Shown in pieces: positions 14,245 through 21,409 of a stretch of 21,409 nucleotides of DNA. Source of the stretch: an uncultured bacterium. Its GTDB lineage: Bacteria; Actinomycetota; Coriobacteriia; Coriobacteriales; Coriobacteriaceae. The stretch's first letter is position 1; each line of letters starts with the position of its first letter. The stretch covers positions 1 through 21,409 of the forward strand of contig CAJMRE010000033.1 in the NCBI GenBank assembly GCA_905215755.1, written 5' to 3'. The position numbers were made by a program, and so were the translations under genes. Under the pieces are notes generated by a model that searched no databases, was not told the DNA's origin, and saw only the letters and a list, made by a program, of their open reading frames with translations.

Positions 14245-14973
14245 CTAGAACCTACCCGGGTGCTCGGCGCACAGTTCATCGCGCATGGCGTAGACGCGAC
14301 TCATGGCTTCGGACTCAAACCATGCCAGGCGCTCCTTGCGCTTTAGCTCGGCCGGAGCGTCGGAAAGCGAGATGGCCTTGCCGGCACGGATCCAGCACTT
14401 TTTGGGGCGCATGAGCTTTTTGCCCTTAGGCGTAATGTCGGACCAGCCACAAATGGCGAGCGGGTTGACGGGCGCCTTGCCCATCTGGGCGATGAGCGCG
14501 AAGCCGCCGTGGACCTCGGGCTTGATCTCGCGCGAGCGGATGCGCGTGCCCTCGGGGAAGATCAAGACGTCCTCGCCGCGCTGCAGCGCATGCTGGGCGG
14601 CGCGCAGGCACTTCATGTCGGCGGTGCCGCGCTCGACGGGAATGCCACCCACGCGGCTAAAGGCCCAGCGCACGATCTTGGACTTGGCAAACTCAGACTT
14701 AAAGATGGGGCGAATGCGGCGGCCGCCAAAGAACAGCGCCGTCTCTACGGCCAGGAGCTCGGCCATTGAGGTGTGGTTGCAGATGACCACGCTGCCGCGG
14801 CCTTCCTGGCGCTCAAATAACAGATCGGCGTCCTCGACCTTCCAGCGCCACATGAGCTTGGAGAAAGCCCAAAGGATTGCCATGACCACGAAGACGGTGC
14901 CGCGGATGAGCGCGGGGAACTCGGCATAGGGGGCGTTGTAGTAATCCTCGGGCGTCTGCTTAAACAGGCGCAT
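14245..14973 (-). CDS. plsC: 1-acyl-sn-glycerol-3-phosphate acyltransferase (PlsC-type)
   Basis: This 242-residue membrane-associated enzyme would acylate lysophosphatidic acid to phosphatidic acid. A hydrophobic segment (about 24-41) may anchor it. Acyltransferase motifs are present: CNHTSMAE (65-72), VGGIPVERG (108-116) and FPEGTR (139-144). The first motif is normally H-x4-D; here the sequence is H-x4-E, with Glu replacing the Asp of the catalytic pair. The other motifs are intact, so the gene is probably functional. AAAGGAGG 6 nt before ATG 14973 is a near-perfect ribosome site, and the cmk stop is 3 nt away. PlsY and GpsA from the same run supply its substrate. Confidence 0.92.
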   Translation of the reverse strand: MRLFKQTPEDYYNAPYAEFPALIRGTVFVVMAILWAFSKLMWRWKVEDADLLFERQEGRGSVVICNHTSMAELLAVETALFFGGRRIRPIFKSEFAKSKIVRWAFSRVGGIPVERGTADMKCLRAAQHALQRGEDVLIFPEGTRIRSREIKPEVHGGFALIAQMGKAPVNPLAICGWSDITPKGKKLMRPKKCWIRAGKAISLSDAPAELKRKERLAWFESEAMSRVYAMRDELCAEHPGRF

Positions 14974-14976
14974 GGG

Positions 14977-15663
14977 TTACCTCCTTTGGTTGATGAGGTC
15001 CTCGATAATGCGGACGACCTCATCGATGGTGTGGGCGGTGGAGTCGACGTGCACCGCGTCCTCGGCGGGCACGAGCGGCGCGACCTCGCGGCTGCTATCG
15101 AGCTTATCGCGCTGCTTGAGGGCGTCGAGGGTCTCGTCGACCTCGGTCTCGAGCTGTGCGTCGCTGAGCGGCTGGGCGTCGTTTTGGTGGCGCTGCAGCA
15201 CGCGGCGACGGGCGCGCTCGCGCGGGTCGGCGGTCAGGAAGACTTTGACCTGCGCGTTGGGGAACACGACGGTGCCGATGTCACGACCCTCGGCCACGAT
15301 ATCGCGGTCCTCGGCGGCGCGGCGCTGATGGATGAGCATGGCCGCGCGCACGCCCGGGTAGGCCGAGACCTTGGACACGTTGGCGTCCACCTGCGGGGTG
15401 CGGATGGCAGCCGAGGCGTCCTGGCCGTCGATGGTCAGACGCGTGTCCTCGCCGGTGCCGTTAGTAAAGCGAATCTCGATCTGCTCGGCGAGGGCATCAA
15501 TGGCAGCCTCGTCGTCCAGATCGATGCCGCGGTCGAGTGCGGCGAAGGTGACGGCGCGATACATGGCACCCGTGTCGAGCTTGTTAAAGCCCAGCTGGCG
15601 GGCAATCTCCTTGGCGATGGTGGACTTGCCGGAACCGGCGGGGCCGTCGATGGCGACGATCAT
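14977..15663 (-). CDS. cmk: (d)CMP kinase
   Basis: The 228-residue enzyme phosphorylates CMP and dCMP with ATP. The P-loop reads DGPAGSGKST (6-15), followed by KLDTGAMYRAVT (28-39), the nucleotide-binding EGRDIGTVVFP, and a lid region rich in Arg (DPRERARRRV). Length is typical of bacterial Cmk. GGAAG about 6 nt before ATG 15663 serves as ribosome site. It follows a pseudouridine synthase gene after 66 nt, the second largest gap in the run. The order scpA, scpB, rluB, cmk, followed by der, is common in Gram-positive bacteria and supports the calls. Confidence 0.97.
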   Translation of the reverse strand: MIVAIDGPAGSGKSTIAKEIARQLGFNKLDTGAMYRAVTFAALDRGIDLDDEAAIDALAEQIEIRFTNGTGEDTRLTIDGQDASAAIRTPQVDANVSKVSAYPGVRAAMLIHQRRAAEDRDIVAEGRDIGTVVFPNAQVKVFLTADPRERARRRVLQRHQNDAQPLSDAQLETEVDETLDALKQRDKLDSSREVAPLVPAEDAVHVDSTAHTIDEVVRIIEDLINQRR

Positions 15664-15729
15664 GCAATGCTTCCTTTCGGTGGTTGACGTGCTGGTATGG
15701 GACGCGGACGCTGCGGCTCGGCGGGTTGC

Positions 15730-16659
15730 CTAGCTCGTGTAGCGCTCGCGGTAGGTGTTGCGCCTGGGCGCGGAGCCGTGGCTGCCGTGGTGACGCGTGC
15801 GGCTGGCGGGCGTGTCTTGGGGCTTGCCGCCGTTGCGCTTGGAGCTCGCCTGCTTGGGCGGGATGCCGCCGCCTTTGATGATCTGCACCTCGCGGTCGGT
15901 GAGCTCGCGCCACGAGCCCTTGGCCACGCCCTCGAGCTCCAGGCCGGCAAAGTTGCAGCGGTGCAGACGGATCACCGGGTGGTGGATCTTGCTCAGCATG
16001 CGTTTGACTTGATTCTTGCGGCCCTCGCGGATGATGACCTCGACGGCAGTGGTGCCGGGCTTGACGCCTTGCGGCGCCACTGCCTCGGCCTCGCGCGCGT
16101 TAATGACACGGCAGATTGCCGGCTGGCACAGGCCGTCGTCGAGCTCGATGCCACGGCGGAGCGGTTCTAGATCGCGGTCGGTCAGTTGCCCGTCCACGAG
16201 TGCCTGGTAGGTCTTATAGACATGCTTGCTGGGGTGCAGCAGGTCCTGCGACAGGTCGCCGTCGGTGGTAAAGAGTAAAAGGCCCGTGGTGTCGCGGTCC
16301 AGGCGACCCACCGGGAAAAGTCCCGGAAAGCGGTCGCGCGGGACCAGATCAGCCACGCAAGGGCGCTCCTGCGGGTCGCTCATGGTGGTGAGGTAGCCGG
16401 TCGGCTTGTAGAGCATCAGGTACACGGCGCCCTGGTTGAGCTTGACGGGCATGCCGTCGACCTCAATATGATCGCGGTCGACATCGACTTTGGTGCCCAG
16501 CTCGGTCGCGACCTGGCCGTTGACGGTCACGCGGCCAGCGGTCATCAGGTCCTCTGAGCCGCGGCGGCTCGCCACGCCCGCGCGTGCCAAAAAACGCTGC
16601 AGGCGCATGGTGTGCGGATAGACGGGCTGGGCGTCGGTTGCGGGTACTGCGTTGCCCAT
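15730..16659 (-). CDS. rluB: 23S rRNA pseudouridine synthase (RsuA/RluB/E/F family)
   Basis: The 309-residue product has an N-terminal S4 RNA-binding domain (MRLQRFLARAGVASRRGSE, about 18-36, and GRVTVNG) and a catalytic domain with the signature GRLDRDTTGLLLFTTDGDL, holding the catalytic Asp (about 121). HVYKTYQ and EGRKNQVKRM are also typical. A C-terminal tail of about 45 residues is rich in Arg, Lys, Ser, Gly and His and probably disordered; such tails may bind RNA. ATG 16659 has GGGGAG 9 nt upstream. ATG 16695, overlapping scpB and preceded by GAGGA, is equally possible; the domain itself begins near 16608. The exact rRNA site cannot be read from sequence, so the RluB name is by context beside scpAB. 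Confidence 0.9.
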   Translation of the reverse strand: MGNAVPATDAQPVYPHTMRLQRFLARAGVASRRGSEDLMTAGRVTVNGQVATELGTKVDVDRDHIEVDGMPVKLNQGAVYLMLYKPTGYLTTMSDPQERPCVADLVPRDRFPGLFPVGRLDRDTTGLLLFTTDGDLSQDLLHPSKHVYKTYQALVDGQLTDRDLEPLRRGIELDDGLCQPAICRVINAREAEAVAPQGVKPGTTAVEVIIREGRKNQVKRMLSKIHHPVIRLHRCNFAGLELEGVAKGSWRELTDREVQIIKGGGIPPKQASSKRNGGKPQDTPASRTRHHGSHGSAPRRNTYRERYTS

Positions 16660-16681
16660 GGCGCGCGTCTCCCCTACTTCG

Positions 16682-17410
16682 TTAGTCCTCGTCATGCAAT
16701 TCCTCCGAGGTCTCGTCGACGACCAGGGTCTCCAAGTCCTCGACCGCCTCAACATCTTTAACATCGGTATCGAGCAGTTCGCGCTCTTCGTCCAGGTCCT
16801 CGGCCTGCTCCTCGAGCGTGGACTGAATGCTGCGGCCGCTCAGGCGCTCACGGATAAACTGGCGCGACTGCTCGTCGGGGGCAAACTGCTCCAGATCGGG
16901 CAGGTCGCGGGTGGAGCGCAGACCGAACTTTTCCAAGAAGGCGTTGGTCGTGCCGTAAATGATGGCCTGACCGCGCTGGGGGTCACGGCCGAGCTCGCGC
17001 ACCAGACCCTTGTCCACGAGCGACGCGATGACGCCGTCGGAGTTGACGCCGCGGATGCCCTTGACCACCTCGCGCGTTACGGGCTGGTGGTATGCGATGA
17101 CGGCCAGGGTTTCGAGCGCCGCCTGGGACAGCTTTTGCGTGTCCCAGCTCAACACATAGGCCTCGACCACGTCGTGGTAGGCGGGGTGCGTGAACAGGCG
17201 CCAGCCGCCGGCGACCTCGCGCAGCTGAAAGCCGCGGTTGGCCTCCTCGTACTCAACCTTGAGCTCGGCGAGCAGCGACGCGCATTCGCCGGGGGCGATA
17301 TCGAGCGCACCGGCCAGCGCGGGCGCACTCACCGGGTCGCTCGACACCAGCAGCAGCGCCTCGAGGGCGCCTTTGAGGCTGTTTGCCTCCAGCGTGGAAA
17401 GGGTTGACAT
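16682..17410 (-). CDS. scpB: Segregation and condensation protein B
   Basis: This 242-residue protein forms the condensin-like complex with SMC and ScpA that compacts and separates chromosomes. Its two winged-helix domains are recognisable: LKGALEALLLVSSDPVS near the start, then GGWRLFTHP, LSQAALETLAVIAYHQPVTR (about 93-112), IRGVNSDGVIASLVDKGLV and YGTTNAFLEKFGL. The C-terminal 50 or so residues form a highly acidic tail that is longer than in many members. It follows scpA after 11 nt, as in many Gram-positive genomes. No smc gene is in the window. Confidence 0.96.
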   Translation of the reverse strand: MSTLSTLEANSLKGALEALLLVSSDPVSAPALAGALDIAPGECASLLAELKVEYEEANRGFQLREVAGGWRLFTHPAYHDVVEAYVLSWDTQKLSQAALETLAVIAYHQPVTREVVKGIRGVNSDGVIASLVDKGLVRELGRDPQRGQAIIYGTTNAFLEKFGLRSTRDLPDLEQFAPDEQSRQFIRERLSGRSIQSTLEEQAEDLDEERELLDTDVKDVEAVEDLETLVVDETSEELHDED

Positions 17411-17421
17411 GGTTGCGGCTC

Positions 17422-18234
17422 CTATTCGGTGAGCTCGGGGCCCTCGCCGGGCACATAGGCCTCGGCGCCCTCGACGCGGTTGATGCGGATGGTTCCAAAG
17501 ATCTCGTCCTGGCTCAGCGTGAGCGAGCCGCGCTTGGCGAGCTCAAGCATAGCTAGGAAGGTGACGACGAGCTGCTCGGTAGTGGCATCGCCGTCCAGTA
17601 GCTCGCGGAAGGTGCAGGTTTGGTGCGCCATGGTAAAGCGGTCGACCGAGGCCACCGTCAGGTCGAGCGGCACGCGATGCGGTGCCACGTGCTCGGCCTC
17701 CAGCAGGAAGGTCTGGCGCTTGCCGTCCAGGTCGGCGCAGATGACGGCGAGGCCGCGCAGGGTGATGCCGGCCAGGTAGTCGGGCATGAGGCCCAAGAAC
17801 TCGGGGTCGGGGCCGGCCACACGCGGGTGCATGCGGCTTTCGGCCTGCATGCGGGCACCGAGGGCCGCAGCCGCGCCTTTAAACTGTTTGTAGGCAATCA
17901 GGCGTTGGATCAGGACCTCGCGCAAGGCGTCGCCGTCGAGCGTGCTGAGCTCCTCGAGGTCTTCGTCGAACTCGTCATCGTCGTCATCGGCTTTGCGCGG
18001 GGCCTCCTGCGGCACCAGAGAGGCAGCCTTGATGTCCAAAAGGGTTGCCGCGACCAGCAAAAAGTCGCTCGCCACGTCAAGGTCCAGCGCCTCGATGCGC
18101 TCGGCCTCGGCAAGGTACTGCTCGGCCACCTCGCTGATGGAGATGGCGCCGATATCTACTTTTTGGCGGGTTACCAGCTGCAGCAGCAGGTCGAACGGTC
18201 CGCTGTAGACCTGCGTCGACACGCGATACGACAT
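17422..18234 (-). CDS. scpA: Segregation and condensation protein A
   Basis: The 270-residue kleisin links SMC heads and binds ScpB. The N terminus shows the family signature YSGPFDLLLQLVTRQKVDIGAISISEV (residues 10-36) and DFLLVAATLLDIKAASL (about 57-73). An acidic disordered linker follows (DDDDDEFDEDLEE). The C-terminal winged helix includes FLAMLELAKRGSLTLSQDEIFG. Length is normal. AAAGGAGGT 5 nt before ATG 18234 is a very strong ribosome site. The 84 bp before it hold two hairpins, so this may be an internal start of transcription or a processing point in the run. Confidence 0.96.
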   Translation of the reverse strand: MSYRVSTQVYSGPFDLLLQLVTRQKVDIGAISISEVAEQYLAEAERIEALDLDVASDFLLVAATLLDIKAASLVPQEAPRKADDDDDEFDEDLEELSTLDGDALREVLIQRLIAYKQFKGAAAALGARMQAESRMHPRVAGPDPEFLGLMPDYLAGITLRGLAVICADLDGKRQTFLLEAEHVAPHRVPLDLTVASVDRFTMAHQTCTFRELLDGDATTEQLVVTFLAMLELAKRGSLTLSQDEIFGTIRINRVEGAEAYVPGEGPELTE

Positions 18235-18318
18235 CTTCGACCTCCTTTGACGGCGCCTTCGCGGCGCGGTTTGGGTGCATGTTGCGACCGTTTTGCACGG
18301 TCGACCTGTAAGTTTACC
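18235..18318 (-). other. 84-bp gap with two short hairpins before scpA
   Basis: CGACCG/CGGTCG pair around a 7-nt loop (near 18285-18303) and GCGCC/GGCGC around TTCGC (near 18255-18270). Neither is followed by a T-tract on the minus strand, so they are not typical terminators. This is the largest non-coding gap inside the 17-kb run. A promoter for scpAB here is possible, but I see no convincing -35/-10 pair. Confidence 0.45.
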
Positions 18319-19002
18319 TTAGATGCCGGCGATTGCGAAGTTGAGCAGCGGCTCAGCGAGCGGATACACGGTAACGTCGAAATAGCGGCCGATTACGTCG
18401 ATGCCGGTCCACGTAGGCAGCAGGTACAGCACCAGGATGAGGATGGGCATAGCGTATTGCTGCAGATGGTAGTAGTTGTTGAGCGCCTTGCCCTTGAGGA
18501 AGGGCACGATGATCGACGAGCCATCGAGCGGCGGGATCGGGATGAGGTTGAAGAACGCGAGTGACAGGTTGACCACGATAAAGGTGGCGCCGAAGTTCAT
18601 GATCTGTGACGCCAGGGCAAAGGACATGCTGGTGTAGAGGCTGCCATATGCCAGGCGCATGAGGACCGCGGCAAGACACGCGAGCGCGATGTTCGATGCG
18701 GGGCCGGCAACGCTCACCAGGACCTCGTCGCGCTTGGGGTGCTTGAGGTTGTTGAGGTAGACGGGCACGGGCTTGGCGAAGGCGAACACCGGGCCGCCGG
18801 CGGCAAGCATGAGCAGCGGCAAGATGATGGTGCCAAACGGGTCGATATGGTTGAGCGGGTTAAGCGACACGCGGCCGCGTGATCGGGCCGTCTTATCGCC
18901 GAGTGCCCACGCCGCAGCGGCGTGCGCACTCTCGTGGATCACGATGCCGACGATGACGGCGACGGCGCTCGCGAGCAGGTTCATGATGTAGCTGCTGGAC
19001 AT
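18319..19002 (-). CDS. Site-2 protease family (M50) membrane metalloprotease
   Basis: This 227-residue polytopic membrane protein has the zinc motif HESAH (HExxH, 23-27) within its first membrane helix and the second conserved motif NLIPIPPLDGS (152-162) with the third zinc ligand Asp 160. SVAGPASNIALACL (97-110) matches the conserved AGP-N segment of the family. This is the compact, rhomboid-independent form without a PDZ domain. Its substrate is unknown. The start ATG 19002 has GGGGAG 4 nt upstream; the upstream small-protein gene stops 9 nt away. M50 proteases of this type are often found next to scpA in Gram-positive bacteria, as seen here. Confidence 0.95.
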   Translation of the reverse strand: MSSSYIMNLLASAVAVIVGIVIHESAHAAAAWALGDKTARSRGRVSLNPLNHIDPFGTIILPLLMLAAGGPVFAFAKPVPVYLNNLKHPKRDEVLVSVAGPASNIALACLAAVLMRLAYGSLYTSMSFALASQIMNFGATFIVVNLSLAFFNLIPIPPLDGSSIIVPFLKGKALNNYYHLQQYAMPILILVLYLLPTWTGIDVIGRYFDVTVYPLAEPLLNFAIAGI

Positions 19003-19011
19003 GGTGCTCCC

Positions 19012-19308
19012 CTAGCGGACGCGGCGCGAGGCGCGAGCGAGTAGGTAGTCGGCCACAAACAGGATGACGGCCACGATGGCGTAATCCAGGCGGAATACGC
19101 CGCCAAAGGGCGAGGTGATGACGCCGTAGCCGGCGATGGCGCTCGGCAGCGCGCGCGAAAGCTCAACGACAAAGCCCACGATCTGCAGCTTGGCGGTGAG
19201 GCCGCTAAAGCACAACAACACAGTCATCGCACTCATAAAAATGCCGCAGATGCGACAGGCGATGGCGATGATGCTCATCGCCACGGCAGCGGCCTTACGA
19301 GAGTTCAC
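19012..19308 (-). CDS. Small integral membrane protein of unknown function
   Basis: I do not recognise this 98-residue protein. It starts at GTG 19308, which has GAGGAG 7 nt upstream and overlaps the end of the ABC-F gene by 14 nt; the later ATG at 19278 has no ribosome site. Hydrophobic segments at about 9-36, 40-62 (weaker) and 74-92 suggest two or three membrane helices. The ends are basic (NSRK at the front, ARASRRVR at the back), favouring a cytoplasmic C terminus. Its place between an ABC-F gene and a membrane protease may be simple operon packing or a link to the protease. A function cannot be assigned. Confidence 0.72.
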   Translation of the reverse strand: MNSRKAAAVAMSIIAIACRICGIFMSAMTVLLCFSGLTAKLQIVGFVVELSRALPSAIAGYGVITSPFGGVFRLDYAIVAVILFVADYLLARASRRVR

Positions 19309-21328
19309 GCGCGGTCTCCTCTTCGATCTGGGTGGAAAGCTCCAGCCATTCGTCCTCGAGCTTGGGCAGCTCTTGCTTAAGGCCGTTATATTCCCCCAGC
19401 GCGGCATTGAACTTGTCCTGATCGGCATAAAGCTCTTCGCTGGCCATCAATTCCATAAGCTCGTCATAGCGGGCGCGCTTTTTGTCGAGCTCCGCCTCGA
19501 TCTTCTTGAGCTGGTTGCGCACACCCTTGAGCTTTTTGTTGAGCGCGGCGCGGGCTTGGGCCTCGGCGCGCTTCTGCTCCTTGGTCTTTTTGCCCTCGGT
19601 AGGCTTGGAAGCGGCGGCGGGCGCATCGGGCTGGGCCGCGGTGACTTTGGCGGACTTGGCCGTGGCCGGCGCACTCTCCCCTGCTGCCTCGGCAGCGGCG
19701 CGGGCCGCGAGGTCCTCGCGCTTGTAGAGGTAGTAGTCGTAGTCGCCGTCGTAGACCGTGACCTTGCCATCGCGGATGTCAATGATGCGGTTGGCAACGG
19801 CGCGCACCAGGTGCTCGTCGTGGCTGATCAGCACGATGGTGCCGGGGAAGTTTTGCAGGGCGTTTTCGAGCATGTCCACCGAGTCGATGTCCAGGTGGTT
19901 GGTGGGTTCGTCCAGGCACAGGAGCGCCTCGGGGGCCACGAGCATCTTGGCCAGTGCCAGACGCGCTTTTTCGCCGCCAGAGAGGACGCGGACCTGCTTT
20001 TCGATGGAATCGTTGTCGCTAAATAGGAAGGCGCCCAGCAGGCTGCGCTGCTGCGGCACGGTCCACTTGGGCGTGACGGTGTCGATCTCTTGCAGGACGG
20101 TGTTGGACTCGGTCATGCCTTCGAGCGCGTGCTGGGCATAGTAGGCGACGCCGACGTTGGTGCCCAGGTCGCGCGTGCCGGTGGTGGGTGGCTCCAGGCC
20201 GGCGAGGATCTTCATGAGCGTGGACTTGCCGGCGCCGTTGGGGCCGACGAGCGCCACATGCTCGCCGCGGTAGAGCTTGAGGTCGATGTCACTGTAGATG
20301 TGCTTGTCGCCGTATGACTTGGAGACGCCCTCGAGGCCCACGACCATATCGCCCGAGCGCGGCGGGTCGGGGAACTTAAAGTCGATATGCTTGTGGCCCT
20401 CGGGCAGGATGACGAGCTCCTTTTTGATCTGCTCGATTTTGCGGATGCGCTCCTGGGCCTGGGCTGCCTTGGTGGGCTTGTAGCGGAACTTATCGACGAA
20501 GACCTGCATGTGGGCGATGTCGCGCTCCTGGGCGGCGCGCTTGGCGCGCATCTGCTCCAGGTTGTCCTCGCGCTGCTTGAGGTAGCTGCTGTAGTTGCCG
20601 GTGTAGGTGGTTACGCGACGGTTTTCGAGTGCGGCGACGTGGTCGACGCAGGCGTCCATGAAGGCGCGGTCGTGGCTGACGATGAGGACGGCGCCGTCGT
20701 AGTTGGCAATAAAGCCGCGCAGCCACTGGACGCTCTCGAGGTCCAGATGGTTAGTGGGTTCGTCCAGAAGCAGCAGGTCGGGGTGACGCAGGAAGAGCTT
20801 GGCAAGTGCGATACGCATCTGCCAGCCGCCGGAGAACTCGGAGCACGGGCGCTCAAAGTCGGTGACCTTAAAGCCCAGGCCGGACAGGATCTTGCGCGCG
20901 TTGCTCTCGAGCTCGTAGCCGCCCAGATGCTCAAAGCGGTCCTGGACCTGGCCGTACTCGTTGAGGAGGGCGTCGACGTCCTTGCCCTGCTCGGAGAGCT
21001 CGGTGATCTGGGCCTGCAGCTCGTTGGCGCGCTCGCCCATGCGGCGGATTTCCTTGGCAGCGGCCATGACCTCGGCAAGGATGGTGGTGTCCTTTTGCTC
21101 CAGGTTGGTTTCCTGCTCTAGGTAGCCCACCTGGCAGTCCTTGGCGTACTGGACCTGGCCGGCGTCGGGGCTGTCGATGCCCATGATGATCTTGAGCATG
21201 GTGGTTTTGCCGGCGCCGTTGGGTCCCACGAGCGCAAAGCGCTCGCCGGGGTTGATCTGGAAGGACGCGCCGCTAAAGAGGACGCGCGCGCCGAAGCTTT
21301 TTTCGATCTTGTCGACCAGGAGGATCAT
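19295..21328 (-). CDS. ABC-F family ATPase (ribosome-associated, Uup/YdiF-like)
   Basis: The 677-residue protein has two ATP-binding cassettes and no membrane segments, the plan of ABC-F translation factors. Domain 1 shows GPNGAGKTT (35-43), FSGGWQMR (165-172) and LLLDEPTNHLD (186-196). An interdomain linker rich in Arg, Lys and Gln (about 250-305), including KPTKAAQAQERIRKIEQ, corresponds to the P-site tRNA-interaction motif region. Domain 2 shows GPNGAGKST (362-370), LSGGEKARL (449-457) and CLDEPTNHLD (471-480). After an Ala/Pro-rich linker a C-terminal coiled coil (about 580-670) follows, as in Uup and YdiF. ATG 21328 is chosen as it fits the family start MILLVDKIEKSFG; the in-frame ATG at 21391 lies inside a terminator. 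Housekeeping or antibiotic-protection roles cannot be told apart. Confidence 0.94.
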   Translation of the reverse strand: MILLVDKIEKSFGARVLFSGASFQINPGERFALVGPNGAGKTTMLKIIMGIDSPDAGQVQYAKDCQVGYLEQETNLEQKDTTILAEVMAAAKEIRRMGERANELQAQITELSEQGKDVDALLNEYGQVQDRFEHLGGYELESNARKILSGLGFKVTDFERPCSEFSGGWQMRIALAKLFLRHPDLLLLDEPTNHLDLESVQWLRGFIANYDGAVLIVSHDRAFMDACVDHVAALENRRVTTYTGNYSSYLKQREDNLEQMRAKRAAQERDIAHMQVFVDKFRYKPTKAAQAQERIRKIEQIKKELVILPEGHKHIDFKFPDPPRSGDMVVGLEGVSKSYGDKHIYSDIDLKLYRGEHVALVGPNGAGKSTLMKILAGLEPPTTGTRDLGTNVGVAYYAQHALEGMTESNTVLQEIDTVTPKWTVPQQRSLLGAFLFSDNDSIEKQVRVLSGGEKARLALAKMLVAPEALLCLDEPTNHLDIDSVDMLENALQNFPGTIVLISHDEHLVRAVANRIIDIRDGKVTVYDGDYDYYLYKREDLAARAAAEAAGESAPATAKSAKVTAAQPDAPAAASKPTEGKKTKEQKRAEAQARAALNKKLKGVRNQLKKIEAELDKKRARYDELMELMASEELYADQDKFNAALGEYNGLKQELPKLEDEWLELSTQIEEETARELS

Positions 21329-21358
21329 GGTGCCGCCTTTGACCTTGTGTGCCAATAT

Positions 21359-21388
21359 GAAAAAAGGCCCCAACTTGCGTTGGAGCCT
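21359..21388 (-). terminator. Intrinsic terminator or attenuator upstream of the ABC-F gene
   Basis: A 10-bp stem with one mismatch (21365-21374 with 21379-21388) and a TTGC loop is followed on the minus strand by six T. It ends only 31 nt before the ABC-F start. It either closes a gene beyond the right edge or works as an attenuator in the ABC-F leader. Confidence 0.78.
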
Positions 21389-21409
21389 CATTCAATGCTC
21401 GGGTGGAGA

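Noticed and set aside
20387..21121. Plus-strand open frame of 244 codons, rich in Leu and Val, opposite the ABC-F gene
   Set aside because: Hydrophobic look arises from the complement of Glu/Asp/Lys-rich codons; the ABC-F reading is certain.
21329..21391. Leader peptide upstream of the ABC-F gene
   Set aside because: The ATG at 21391 is in frame with the main gene with no stop between, so it would be an N-terminal extension rather than a separate leader.

Overview
The window looks like a chromosomal segment from a high-G+C actinobacterium of the class Coriobacteriia, most likely Collinsella or a close relative. This is judged from protein sequence style, codon use and gene order, not from a database search. 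It has two very different halves, separated by a tRNA-Pro(GGG) gene at 4091-4167.

Left part (1-4090), accessory and variable: the 5' part of an IS110-family transposase (minus strand) runs off the left edge. Behind it is a non-coding stretch with a perfect 24-bp inverted repeat that may belong to the element's bridge-RNA region. Next come two related plus-strand genes for Flp/Tad-type prepilins fused to a C-terminal DUF6273-like, lectin-fold-like domain. The first (875-1846) is broken by an 11-bp tandem duplication and a +1 shift in a C6 tract. The second (2630-3580) is intact and carries a nine-G tract in its leader. The pair share a conserved N-terminal half, a divergent C-terminal quarter and an ~89% identical non-coding 3' flank. 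A small orphan RelB/ribbon-helix-helix-like antitoxin gene sits between them. About 0.5 kb of gene-free DNA with short repeats and palindromes leads to the tRNA.

Right part (4248-21328), core: eighteen minus-strand genes are packed head to tail with overlaps or very short gaps. In transcription order (right to left) they are an ABC-F ATPase, a small membrane protein, an M50 site-2-type protease, scpA, scpB, an rRNA pseudouridine synthase, cmk, plsC, ispH, a radical SAM/DUF512 protein, der, plsY, gpsA, rpe, a class-V-fold cysteine desulfurase, a NIF3-family protein, a coiled-coil zinc-ribbon protein and coaBC. The set covers chromosome segregation (ScpAB), ribosome maturation and translation (ABC-F, pseudouridine synthase, Der), phospholipid synthesis (GpsA, PlsY, PlsC), isoprenoid, CoA and nucleotide metabolism, and sulfur mobilisation. 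ATGA overlaps and strong Shine-Dalgarno sites inside upstream genes point to translational coupling in a long housekeeping operon.

The most interesting material is the pilin/lectin-fold pair with its poly-G tract, matched leader hairpins and conserved 3' flank. It has the look of a variable surface-adhesin locus beside a tRNA gene. No reverse transcriptase, invertase or Tad assembly gene is visible in the window.
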